From Anaerolineales bacterium (GTDB lineage Bacteria > Chloroflexota > Anaerolineae > Anaerolineales > Villigracilaceae): 64,000 nucleotides of DNA. Each line of letters opens with the position of its first letter. Positions within the stretch are counted from its first letter, which is position 1. The notes beneath the pieces were generated by a model that made no database searches, had not been told where the DNA came from, and saw nothing but the letters and a program-made list of their open reading frames with translations. This document shows, piece after piece, positions 1-7,108 of the stretch. The stretch covers positions 413,964-477,963 of the forward strand of contig JAUQXA010000018.1 in the NCBI GenBank assembly GCA_030834895.1. Reading direction: 5' to 3'. The position numbers were made by a program, and so were the translations under genes.

Positions 1-108
1 GAATTTCACGCCATTGCCGCTGCCGCCATCGTCGTCCTGCTGGTTCTGCTGCTGACGTTGAACGCCAGCGCAATCCTGCTCCGCAACCGCGTGCAGAGGA
101 AATACTGA
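1..108 (+). CDS. pstA: PstA C-terminus (partial), phosphate ABC transporter permease
   Basis: Open from the first base to TGA at 106-108. The 35 visible residues are one strongly hydrophobic helix (AAAAIVVLLVLLLLTLNA) followed by a short basic tail (LLRNRVQRKY), the usual end of PstA/PstC-type permeases. The next gene on the same strand is pstB, which supports PstA over PstC. The N-terminal part lies outside the window. Confidence 0.75.
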   Translation, partial: EFHAIAAAAIVVLLVLLLTLNASAILLRNRVQRKY

Positions 109-110
109 TT

Positions 111-171
111 GGACCGCGGACGATAGACGACCGACGATGGAAAATGGTCCATGGTCTATCGTCCATTGTCC
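111..171. repeat. Palindromic intergenic repeat, family A copy 1
   Basis: Contains GGACGATAGAC (118-128) and its reverse complement GTCTATCGTCC (155-165 approx.). It shares the perfect 14-mers GGACCGCGGACGAT (111-124) and GGTCTATCGTCCAT (153-166) with a second copy at 10912-10966. In both places the repeat fills the gap just before a ribosome-binding site, in the same orientation. Confidence 0.75.
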
Positions 172-186
172 ATAAAGGAAATACAC

Positions 187-972
187 ATGCAAAACAACCA
201 ACCAGAATACGCCATCGAAACGAAAAACCTGTTCATCTTCTACGGCTCCTTCCCCGCTGTCAGCGAAGTGAACATGAAAATTGAAAAGCAGAAAATTACC
301 GCCATCATCGGACCCTCGGGCTGTGGAAAATCCACCCTGCTGCGCGCTTTCAACCGCATGAACGATTTCGTGCCGAGCAGTTACGTCACTGGCGAGATCC
401 TCATGCGCGGACAAAATCTCTACGCGTCGAATGTGGACCCTGTCCAGGTGCGCCGCAGCATCGGGATGGTCTTTCAGAAGCCGAACCCGTTTCCCAAGAC
501 GATTTACGACAACATCGCCTGGGGCGCGAAAATCAACGGCTTCAAAGGGAACATGGACGAACTCGTGGAGCAATCCCTGCGCGGCGCGGCGCTTTGGGAT
601 GAGGTGAAGGATAAACTCAAGAAGAGTGCGTACGAACTTTCGGGCGGACAGCAGCAGCGAATGTGCATTGCCCGCACCATCGCCATCCAACCCGACATCA
701 TTTTGATGGACGAACCCGCCTCGGCGCTCGACCCGATTTCCACGCTGCGCATCGAAGAACTCATGCAGGAGTTGAAGAAGAATTACACCATTATCATCGT
801 TACACATAACATGCAGCAGGCGGCACGCGTCTCCGATTACACTGCCATGATGATGTTGACCAGGGACGGTTCGCGCTCTGGCACGGTGATCGAATTTTCG
901 GAAACCAAGACCATCTTTACCAATCCCAAAGACAAGCGCACCGAGGATTACGTCACGGGAAGGTTTGGGTAA
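187..972 (+). CDS. pstB: Phosphate ABC transporter ATP-binding protein PstB (copy 1)
   Basis: 261 residues, the normal length for PstB, the cytoplasmic ATPase that drives PstSCA phosphate import. All nucleotide-binding motifs are intact: Walker [10 protein letters not shown] at 42-50, Q-loop Gln97 (VFQKPNPFP), signature LSGGQQQR at 151-158, Walker B ending in MDEP near 174-177, and switch His207 ([12 protein letters not shown]). I chose ATG 187 because AAAGGAA lies 7 nt upstream. An in-frame ATG at 151 would add residues encoded by the upstream repeat. It follows the end of pstA and is 2 nt before arsC, so pstA-pstB-arsC look like one operon. Of the three PstB copies in this window this is the only one with fully canonical motifs. 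Confidence 0.95.
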   Translation: MQNNQPEYAIETKNLFIFYGSFPAVSEVNMKIEKQKITAIIGPSGCGKSTLLRAFNRMNDFVPSSYVTGEILMRGQNLYASNVDPVQVRRSIGMVFQKPNPFPKTIYDNIAWGAKINGFKGNMDELVEQSLRGAALWDEVKDKLKKSAYELSGGQQQRMCIARTIAIQPDIILMDEPASALDPISTLRIEELMQELKKNYTIIIVTHNMQQAARVSDYTAMMMLTRDGSRSGTVIEFSETKTIFTNPKDKRTEDYVTGRFG

Positions 973-974
973 CC

Positions 975-1415
975 ATGAACAAACCAAAAGTAATCTTTCT
1001 CTGCACGGGCAATTCAGCCCGCAGCCAGATGGCGGAGGGACTTCTGCGCGCGATGGCGGGGGATCAGTTTGAAGTCTTCAGCGCGGGGACAAACCCGAAG
1101 GGCAGCATCCTGCCTGAGGTCGAACAGGTCATGGGCGAAGTCGGAATCGACATCTCGAATCAATGGTCGAAGTCGGTGACGGAATATCTGGGCAAGGTCA
1201 ACTTTGGATACGTCATCACAGTCTGCGCCGACGCCGAGGAGAACTGTCCAGCCGTGTTCCTCAGCATGGGAAGTCACGAGCACTGGCCCTTCTTCGATGA
1301 TCCCGCCAAATTTTCAGGTGATGAGAAATCCCGCCTTGAATCCACTCGCCGTGTGCGAGACCAGATCGAAGCGCGTCTGCGTCTCTGGCTGAATGAACAG
1401 AATATCACACCGTAA
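975..1415 (+). CDS. arsC: Arsenate reductase, thioredoxin-coupled (low-MW phosphatase fold)
   Basis: 146 residues. The N-terminal P-loop CTGNSARS carries nucleophile Cys10, and two more cysteines, Cys84 and Cys91 (VCADAEENCP), sit where the thioredoxin-coupled ArsC family (pI258 type) keeps its Cys82/Cys89 relay. Simple low-molecular-weight tyrosine phosphatases lack that pair. The family reduces arsenate to arsenite using a disulfide cascade. The gene starts 2 nt after pstB, inside a phosphate uptake locus. Since Pst systems can admit arsenate as a phosphate mimic, the placement makes sense as a built-in detoxification step (inference). No arsenite exporter is visible nearby. Confidence 0.88.
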   Translation: MNKPKVIFLCTGNSARSQMAEGLLRAMAGDQFEVFSAGTNPKGSILPEVEQVMGEVGIDISNQWSKSVTEYLGKVNFGYVITVCADAEENCPAVFLSMGSHEHWPFFDDPAKFSGDEKSRLESTRRVRDQIEARLRLWLNEQNITP

Positions 1416-1488
1416 GACTATCGTCAGATGTAATCGTCGGTAGTAAAATCACAAGGTAAATCATGCCCGGGCTATACTTAGAGGAATT

Positions 1489-2175
1489 ATGATCCGAAAA
1501 ACATTCGAACATGAAATACAACAGGTAAAAGACGAAGTGCTCCTGCTTGGCTCGATGGTCGAACATGCCATCATTGCCTCGGTGGAGGCATTGAAGAAGC
1601 GCGATATCAAAGGCGCGGAAAAGATTATGGAGAATGACAGGGAGATCAACCAGAAGCGTTTCGACATCGAAAAGCAGTTGATGATCCTGATTGCCACCCA
1701 GCAGCCAATGGCGCATGACCTGCGCCTGCTGGCTTCCACCATGGAGATCATCTCCGAGCTGGAGCGCATGGGCGATTATGCCAAGGGCATCGCCAACATC
1801 AACATCCGTATGGGAGAGGAACCCCTGCTCAAGCCACTGATCGACATCCCGCGCATGGCACAGATCGGGACGAGCATGCTGCATCGCTCGTTGACCGCTT
1901 TTGTCAATGAAGATGTCGAAGCCGCAAAAGCCATCCCCATGGATGACGACGAAGTGGATGCGCTCTACAACCAGGTTTATCGTGAGCTGATGCTGCTCAT
2001 CATCCAGGACCCTAAATCCATCGAACGTGCCAACTGGCTGTTGTGGACCGCCCACAATCTGGAGCGTGTCGCTGACCGCGTGACCAATATCTGCGAACGC
2101 ACCATTTTTATTGCAACGGGCGAGATGGCCGAGATCAAGTCCAGCGATGACGACTTTTGGAAGAAAAACAAGTAA
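1489..2175 (+). CDS. phoU: Phosphate transport regulator PhoU
   Basis: 228 residues, nearly all helical, with the twofold PhoU repeat. The opening MIRKTFEHEIQQVKDEVLLL and the second-half segment ANWLLWTAHNLERVADRVTN match the metal-binding three-helix bundles of this family. PhoU sits at the membrane-cytoplasm interface, restrains PstB activity and signals phosphate sufficiency to the PhoR kinase in organisms that have one. ATG follows GAGGAATT. It is 73 nt downstream of arsC, and a strong hairpin with T-tract follows at 2201-2236. No PhoR/PhoB pair is present in the window. Confidence 0.93.
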   Translation: MIRKTFEHEIQQVKDEVLLLGSMVEHAIIASVEALKKRDIKGAEKIMENDREINQKRFDIEKQLMILIATQQPMAHDLRLLASTMEIISELERMGDYAKGIANINIRMGEEPLLKPLIDIPRMAQIGTSMLHRSLTAFVNEDVEAAKAIPMDDDEVDALYNQVYRELMLLIIQDPKSIERANWLLWTAHNLERVADRVTNICERTIFIATGEMAEIKSSDDDFWKKNK

Positions 2176-2200
2176 GCGACAAGTAACGAGTGAGAAGTGA

Positions 2201-2236
2201 AAAGGTGGACGCGATAGCCGCGTCCACCTTTTTGTT
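2201..2236. terminator. Bidirectional terminator between phoU and pstB2
   Basis: AAAGGTGGACGCG (2201-2213), loop ATAGC, CGCGTCCACCTTT (2219-2231) then TTG; A-run on the left and T-run on the right serve the two convergent genes. Confidence 0.85.
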
Positions 2237-2267
2237 TATTCTAAACTACCCAACTAATCAACTAAAC

Positions 2268-3026
2268 TTACCCCATTCGTCCCGTGATGTATGCCTCGGT
2301 CAACTCCTCTTTGGGATGTGTGAACATTTCGCTCGTGGGTGAAAACTCCACCAGTTCGCCAAGCCAGAACAGCCCGGTGAAATCCGATACGCGGGCGGCT
2401 TGCTGCATATTGTGGGTGACGATGACGATGGTGTAATCCTTCTTCAGTTCAGCGATTAATTCTTCCACGCGCAGTGTGGCGATCGGGTCCAGCGCCGAAG
2501 TGGACTCATCCATCAGGATGACTTCGGGTTTGACCGCCACCACGCGGGCAATGCACAACCGTTGCTGTTGACCGAGAGAGAGTCCCATGGCATCGGCTTT
2601 CAAATCGTTTTTTACGTCATCCCACAGGGCGGCGCGTCTCAGGCTGATTTCAACCACCTCATCCAAATTTACGTCCATGCCCATCACGCGCGGACCGAAC
2701 GCCACGTTGTCGTAAATGGATTGGGGAAATGGGTTCGGCTTTTGGAAGACCATCCCCACACGCTGACGCAGCGCCACCACATCCATTTTTTCGTCGTAAA
2801 TATCCTCGCCTTTAAGCAGGATTTTTCCATCCACCCGTGTGCCTGCGATCGTGTCATTCATGCGGTTCAGACAGCGCAAAAAGGTGGATTTGCCGCAGCC
2901 CGAAGGACCAATCAACGCAGTCACTTTCTGCGGCTGGATTTCGAGGTCGATATTCGAGAGCGTCTTCTTGACGGGGCTATAGTAAAAGTCCATGTTTTGG
3001 ACGGAAAAGACGGGAACGGATGTCAT
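2268..3026 (-). CDS. pstB: PstB-family phosphate ABC ATPase (copy 2, altered signature)
   Basis: 252 residues. Walker [10 protein letters not shown] and Q-loop VFQKPNPFP are canonical, and the His switch [12 protein letters not shown] is present. Two usually invariant positions differ: the signature reads LSLGQQQR (Leu151 where LSGGQ has Gly) and Walker B reads LMDES (Ser175 for Pro). The catalytic Glu is kept. Start chosen at 3026: upstream in-frame codons to 3251 run into pstS on the other strand and are unlike any PstB. A TACAAT box ends 7 nt before this ATG. The gene faces away from pstS-pstC-pstA-pstB3 and shares their intergenic region, so the two units may be co-regulated. Confidence 0.88.
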   Translation of the reverse strand: MTSVPVFSVQNMDFYYSPVKKTLSNIDLEIQPQKVTALIGPSGCGKSTFLRCLNRMNDTIAGTRVDGKILLKGEDIYDEKMDVVALRQRVGMVFQKPNPFPQSIYDNVAFGPRVMGMDVNLDEVVEISLRRAALWDDVKNDLKADAMGLSLGQQQRLCIARVVAVKPEVILMDESTSALDPIATLRVEELIAELKKDYTIVIVTHNMQQAARVSDFTGLFWLGELVEFSPTSEMFTHPKEELTEAYITGRMG

Positions 3027-3033
3027 GGGGGCG

Positions 3034-3039
3034 ATTGTA
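3034..3039 (-). promoter_or_regulatory. -10 box for pstB2 (near-leaderless)
   Basis: TACAAT on the minus strand, 7 nt before the ATG, so transcription would begin at or within a few bases of the start codon. Confidence 0.5.
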
Positions 3040-3106
3040 TCAAAAATCAGGATGAATGATGAGAGAGGAAGGATGAATCGCTGGCTCGCTGAATCGTTGA
3101 ATCGCT

Positions 3107-3112
3107 TATAAT
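3107..3112 (+). promoter_or_regulatory. -10 box for pstS (near-leaderless)
   Basis: TATAAT 8 nt before the pstS ATG and no Shine-Dalgarno sequence between them. No convincing -35 hexamer is visible, as is common for phosphate-regulated promoters where an activator replaces it. Confidence 0.55.
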
Positions 3113-3120
3113 CCCGCCCG

Positions 3121-3993
3121 ATGAAACGCCTCATTCTCCTTCTTCTTTTTTTCTCTCTTTTTATATCCTCCTGCGCTTTCAATTCGGCACAAGCCGCTTC
3201 CGAGACCTCCGCGCAGTACATCGAAAACAAAGGTTCCGATACCATTGTCAACCTGGCGCTGGCTTGGGCGGAGAAATATCAAAGCGAGCACCCAGACGTC
3301 CGTATCTCGGTGACGGGCGGCGGGTCGGGGACGGGAATCGCGGCGCTGGTCAACGGGACGGTGGGAATCGCCAACGCGTCGCGCAAGATCAAAGATGAAG
3401 AACTGGCTGAAGCGGAATCAAAGGGCGTGAATCCCGTCGAACACGTCATCGCCCGCGATGCGATTGCGGTGATCGTCAACCCCGAAAACCCCGTCAGCGA
3501 ATTGACCCTCCAACAGATCTCCGACATCTACAGCGGCAAAATCACGAACTGGACTGGGGTCGGCGGCGAGGACCGCCCGATCATCAAACTTTCGCGTGAG
3601 ACCAACTCCGGCACGCACGTTTATTTTTTGGAAACCGTTTTGCGGCTGGGGAAAAAGGAAGACAAAACCCTGTTTTCGATGGATACGCTGTTGCTCCCAT
3701 CTTCGGAGGGAATTATTTCGGAAGTGCGCGATAACCCGAATGCCATTGGCTATGACGGACTTGGTTATGTGCCCGACGATCTGAAGATGATTGCGATTGC
3801 AAAGGAAGTTGGCGGCGCGTATGTGCTGCCTTCCATCGAAACCGTGAACGATAAAACCTATGCCATCGCGCGCGACCTTTACATGTACACCGACGGCGAA
3901 CCCACTGGACTCATCAAGGAATATCTCGATTGGATTCTCTCCGATGAGGCGCAGGAGATCGTCGCGGAGTTGGGCTTTGTGCCTGTGAAATAA
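3121..3993 (+). CDS. pstS: Phosphate-binding protein PstS (lipoprotein)
   Basis: 290 residues. A short basic N-terminus and hydrophobic core end at ISSC (Cys18 region), a plausible lipobox, so the protein is probably anchored outside the membrane. The mature part has PBP-like phosphate-binding signatures: [17 protein letters not shown], the [11 protein letters not shown] loop that holds phosphate, and [14 protein letters not shown]. It begins 9 nt after a TATAAT box without a ribosome-binding site. It delivers phosphate to the PstC/PstA pair encoded next. A palindromic repeat (3996-4093) separates it from pstC, a common place for mRNA-stabilising or attenuating structures after binding-protein genes. 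Confidence 0.93.
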   Translation: MKRLILLLLFFSLFISSCAFNSAQAASETSAQYIENKGSDTIVNLALAWAEKYQSEHPDVRISVTGGGSGTGIAALVNGTVGIANASRKIKDEELAEAESKGVNPVEHVIARDAIAVIVNPENPVSELTLQQISDIYSGKITNWTGVGGEDRPIIKLSRETNSGTHVYFLETVLRLGKKEDKTLFSMDTLLLPSSEGIISEVRDNPNAIGYDGLGYVPDDLKMIAIAKEVGGAYVLPSIETVNDKTYAIARDLYMYTDGEPTGLIKEYLDWILSDEAQEIVAELGFVPVK

Positions 3994-3995
3994 GC

Positions 3996-4093
3996 TATGT
4001 CATTGCGAGGAGGGCGATTTTCCCGACGAAGCAATCTCCTCGGAAGTTGAAGATTGCTTCGGGCAAAAACAAAAGCACCCTCGCAATGACATA
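3996..4093. repeat. Dispersed palindromic repeat (GTCATTGCGAGG type)
   Basis: Perfect 15-bp arms: TATGTCATTGCGAGG (3996-4010) and CCTCGCAATGACATA (4079-4093), with internal GAAGCAATCTCC and its partial complement GATTGCTTC. This form is known as a dispersed repeat in many bacterial lineages. Here it fills the pstS-pstC gap. Confidence 0.8.
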
Positions 4094-4102
4094 TGGAGCA
4101 TT

Positions 4103-4999
4103 ATGGAAAAATCTTTAAACTGGCGTGAGTTTGTCATCACACGCGCTGTCAAAGCGAGCGGATATTCCGCCATTCTTTTTGTTGCGCTTATCTTTTTCTT
4201 TCTTCTGCGCGAAGGCTTGCCCACGCTGGGCGAGGTGGACGCCAGTTCCCTGCTTGGCATTCGCTGGTATCCCATCGAAAATTATTTCGGCATCCTGCCG
4301 CTCATCACCGGCTCATTGGTTGTGACGCTCGGCGCGACTCTGGTCGCTGTCCCGTTTGGAATTGGTACGGCGGTTTATATCTCCGAGATTGCTCCGCGCT
4401 GGATGCGCGAGATCCTCAAGCCGCTGGTGGAACTGCTTGGCGGGCTTCCCTCTGTTGTGATGGGATTTCTCGGTATCCTTATCCTTTCTCCATTCTTGCG
4501 TGTTTTTCTTGACCTGCCAACTGGACTTACCGCCTTTACGGGGTCGCTGCTCCTCGGCGGCATTGCCGTCCCGACGGTGGTCTCCGTTGCCGAAGACGCG
4601 CTTGACTCCGTCCCACGCGGTTACCGCGAGGGAGCCTGGGCATTGGGCGCGACCCAATGGCAGACTATCTGGCGGGTGACTCTCCCCGCCGCCAAGTCGG
4701 GCGTGCTGACCGCCATCATGCTTGGCATCGGCCGCGCCATCGGTGAGACTATGACCGTGATGATGGTGACGGGCAACGCGCCCGTGCTGGCGATCAAACT
4801 TGGCAGTCTCTTCTCCCCCGTCCGCACGATGACCGCCACCATCGCCGCCGAGATGGGTGAGGTCGCGAACGGCAGCGTCCACTACCACACCCTGTTCTTC
4901 ATCGGCATGGTCTTGTTTATCATCTCTTTGACTGTAAATATTGTCGCCTCGTCCGTCATCTTCCGCGCCAAGAAACGGGCGGAGAGGATTTTGTCTTAG
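4103..4999 (+). CDS. pstC: Phosphate ABC transporter permease PstC
   Basis: 298 residues with about six membrane helices. The cytoplasmic coupling loop EDALDSVPRGYREGAWALG followed by GATQWQTIWRVTLPAA is the EAA motif of phosphate permeases, and GIGRAIGETMTVMMVTGN is the PstC form of the downstream helix. It pairs with PstA to form the channel through which PstS-delivered phosphate passes. The gene ends 5 nt before pstA. It lacks the long N-terminal extension of some PstC proteins but is otherwise complete. Confidence 0.93.
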   Translation: MEKSLNWREFVITRAVKASGYSAILFVALIFFFLLREGLPTLGEVDASSLLGIRWYPIENYFGILPLITGSLVVTLGATLVAVPFGIGTAVYISEIAPRWMREILKPLVELLGGLPSVVMGFLGILILSPFLRVFLDLPTGLTAFTGSLLLGGIAVPTVVSVAEDALDSVPRGYREGAWALGATQWQTIWRVTLPAAKSGVLTAIMLGIGRAIGETMTVMMVTGNAPVLAIKLGSLFSPVRTMTATIAAEMGEVANGSVHYHTLFFIGMVLFIISLTVNIVASSVIFRAKKRAERILS

Positions 5000-5004
5000 T
5001 CATC

Positions 5005-5868
5005 ATGCTCAAATTCTTCGCACACAACCGTCACACCGTCCAGCGGCTCGGATTTACCGCCATCACCCTCATGGCGGTGTCCACCGTTCTGCCCATCATT
5101 GGCGCAATCGTTTTTATCATCGCAAAAGGCGGCCCTGGCATTTCGTGGGAATTCCTTTCCGGCTTTCCGCATGACGGGATGCGTGCGGGCGGGATTCTGC
5201 CAGCCATCATCGGCACGCTTTACCTGACAGTTGGAACGGCAGTCTTTTCTGTTCCGTTGGGAATTGCGGCTGCCATCTATCTTGCGGAGTATGCTAAAGA
5301 CAACCGCCTGACCCGCCTCATCCGTCTGGCAATTATCAGCCTGGCGGGAATCCCCTCGGTGGTGTATGGCTTGTTCGGCATGGGATTGTTCGTGCTGTTC
5401 CTGCAATTCGGCACGTCCATCCTTGCCGCCTCGCTCACGCTTTCCATCATGACCCTGCCTGTCATCATCAGCACTTCGGAGGAGGCGTTACGCGCCGTGC
5501 CGCAGTCCTTCCGCACGGTGAGCATTTCCCTCGGCGCAACCCGCTGGCAGACCATCAGCCGCATTATTTTGAAGGAAGCCCTGCCTGGCATTCTCACTGG
5601 AGTCATCCTCGGCTTGGAACGTGCCGCTGGCGAAACTGCTCCCATTCTTTTCACGGGCGCGGCGTTCTTCCTTCCACGCCTGCCGCATTCCCCTTTTGAT
5701 GCGACCATGGCATTGCCATATCACCTGTTCGTCATTTCCACACAGGTTCCCGAAATGCCGATTCGAATCCAGTACGGAACCGCGCTGGTGCTGATCGTTT
5801 TTGTGCTGACCATGAATGTTATCGCGACTGTCATCCGCTCGCGAGCGAGAGCAAAAAGACAATGGTAG
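5005..5868 (+). CDS. pstA: Phosphate ABC transporter permease PstA
   Basis: 287 residues, six predicted membrane helices. EEALRAVPQSFRTVSISLGA then TRWQTISRIILKEALPGI is the EAA coupling loop, and GLERAAGETAPILFTGAAFF is the typical PstA segment. It overlaps pstB3 by 7 nt, indicating translational coupling. With the fragment at 1-108 this makes two pstA genes in the neighbourhood, so two Pst systems are probably encoded side by side. Confidence 0.93.
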   Translation: MLKFFAHNRHTVQRLGFTAITLMAVSTVLPIIGAIVFIIAKGGPGISWEFLSGFPHDGMRAGGILPAIIGTLYLTVGTAVFSVPLGIAAAIYLAEYAKDNRLTRLIRLAIISLAGIPSVVYGLFGMGLFVLFLQFGTSILAASLTLSIMTLPVIISTSEEALRAVPQSFRTVSISLGATRWQTISRIILKEALPGILTGVILGLERAAGETAPILFTGAAFFLPRLPHSPFDATMALPYHLFVISTQVPEMPIRIQYGTALVLIVFVLTMNVIATVIRSRARAKRQW

Positions 5869-6620
5869 ATAAAATCATTATCGAAGATCTTTCCTTACAA
5901 TATTCCGACGGCACCGAATCCCTGCGTGGTATTAGCATGGACATCCGCGAAAACGCCGTGACTGTTTTATTCGGACCCGCTGGCGGGGGCAAATCCACTT
6001 TGCTGCGTTGTCTCAACCGCTTGAACGACTTGACCGAGGTCAAAGCCAGTACGGGACGAATCCTGATCGATGGTGAAAATATCCTCGACTTGAAGACAGA
6101 CGTCATCGCCCTGCGCCGCAAGGTGGGAATGGTTTTTGCGCGTCCCGTCCCATTGCCGATGAGTATCCGCGAGAATTTGACCTATGCCCTCGAACTCGCG
6201 GGTGAAAAGCGCAGGTCAAAACTGGATGAAGCAGTGGAACGTAGTTTGAAACTCGCCGCCATTTGGGATGAAGTCAAAGATCGCCTGGACGAACCTGCCA
6301 TTGCCCTCTCAGGTGGTCAACAGCAGCGTGTCTGTCTCGCCCGTGTGCTGGCTTTGCAACCTGAGATCGTTTTGCTCGATGAACCCACCTCGGGGCTTGA
6401 CCCCATCTCGACAGGCAAAGTGGAAGCCGCCCTGCAGGAGTTGAAAAAGGAATACACAATCATTTTGGTGCCACATTCCATTCAGCAAGCCGCGCGGACA
6501 GCGGATCACGCCGCCTTCTTTTTGGCAGGCGAGTTGATTGAGTACACCGAAGGCAAACAAATCTTCACCACCCCGAAGCAAAAGAAAACCGAAGATTACA
6601 TTATGGGACGGTTTGGGTAA
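5862..6620 (+). CDS. pstB: PstB-family ATPase (copy 3, non-canonical Walker A and Q-loop)
   Basis: 252 residues, overlapping pstA by 7 nt. Signature LSGGQQQR (149-156), Walker B LLDEP and the switch His (VPHSIQQAA) are present. Walker A is GPAGGGKST instead of GPSGCGKST, still consistent with GxxGxGKST. The Q-loop reads VFARPVPLP, so Ala93 replaces the Gln that couples ATP and Mg binding to the permease. Family knowledge says this Gln is nearly invariant in ABC ATPases. The protein could be slower or differently coupled, or could work as a heterodimer with the divergent copy 2, which has a complementary defect in its signature (speculative). Confidence 0.88.
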   Translation: MVDKIIIEDLSLQYSDGTESLRGISMDIRENAVTVLFGPAGGGKSTLLRCLNRLNDLTEVKASTGRILIDGENILDLKTDVIALRRKVGMVFARPVPLPMSIRENLTYALELAGEKRRSKLDEAVERSLKLAAIWDEVKDRLDEPAIALSGGQQQRVCLARVLALQPEIVLLDEPTSGLDPISTGKVEAALQELKKEYTIILVPHSIQQAARTADHAAFFLAGELIEYTEGKQIFTTPKQKKTEDYIMGRFG

Positions 6621-6630
6621 TTGAGAAACA

Positions 6631-6664
6631 AAAAATCGGGACTTTCACATCCCGACTTTTTATT
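6631..6664. terminator. Bidirectional terminator between pstB3 and FKBP gene
   Basis: TCGGGA (6636-6641) pairs with TCCCGA (6650-6655), with A-rich left and T-rich right flanks (cttttta). Confidence 0.8.
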
Positions 6665-7008
6665 TACTTCACTGCAACCAATTCCACATCAAAGACGAGG
6701 GTGGCGTTGGGCGGGATGACACCGCCTGCGCCGCGTTCGCCATATCCAAGCGCTGGCGGGATGGTGAGTTGCGCCTTGCCGCCGACCTTCATCAGCGCAA
6801 TGCCTTCGTCCCAGCCTTTGATGACCTGTCCCACGCCCAGCCGAAAGGTGATCGGTTCGCCGCGCGAAACGAAACTGTCAAAGACCTTCCCATCCAAAAG
6901 TTTTCCTGTGTAATGCACGCTGACTGTCTTTCCCGCTTCCGCCTGCGCGCCTGTACCTGCTTCCACCTCAATATATTCCAAATATTCCAATCCGCTTGCT
7001 GTTTTCAT
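6664..7008 (-). CDS. FKBP-type peptidyl-prolyl cis-trans isomerase
   Basis: 114 residues, one FKBP domain and no signal peptide, so cytoplasmic. Hallmarks are [49 protein letters not shown] and [16 protein letters not shown], with the aromatic and Asp residues that line the FK506/proline pocket intact. It catalyses proline isomerisation during folding. It is a single gene bounded by terminators and is not obviously part of either neighbouring operon. Confidence 0.93.
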   Translation of the reverse strand: MKTASGLEYLEYIEVEAGTGAQAEAGKTVSVHYTGKLLDGKVFDSFVSRGEPITFRLGVGQVIKGWDEGIALMKVGGKAQLTIPPALGYGERGAGGVIPPNATLVFDVELVAVK

Positions 7009-7048
7009 GGTTTCTCCATTCTTCGATTTTGATGGGTTATTTTATCGG

Positions 7049-7084
7049 AAAAAAAAAGAGGGACACGGCGTCGCCGTGTCCCTA
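7049..7084 (-). terminator. Terminator of the Rieske/cytochrome b operon (family C palindrome)
   Basis: GGGACACGGCG (7060-7070) and CGCCGTGTCCC (7072-7082) form an 11-bp hairpin. Read on the minus strand it begins GTAGGGACACGG and is followed by a run of T residues (the A-run at 7049-7057). It ends the 9679-7109 operon and belongs to the GTAGGG palindrome family seen elsewhere in the window. Confidence 0.85.
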
Positions 7085-7108
7085 CAGATGTCACGTACAA
7101 AGACTATG

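Noticed and set aside
3027..3251. Upstream extension of pstB2 (to 3251)
   Set aside because: It overlaps pstS and its promoter and has no similarity to PstB; the -10 box precedes ATG 3026.
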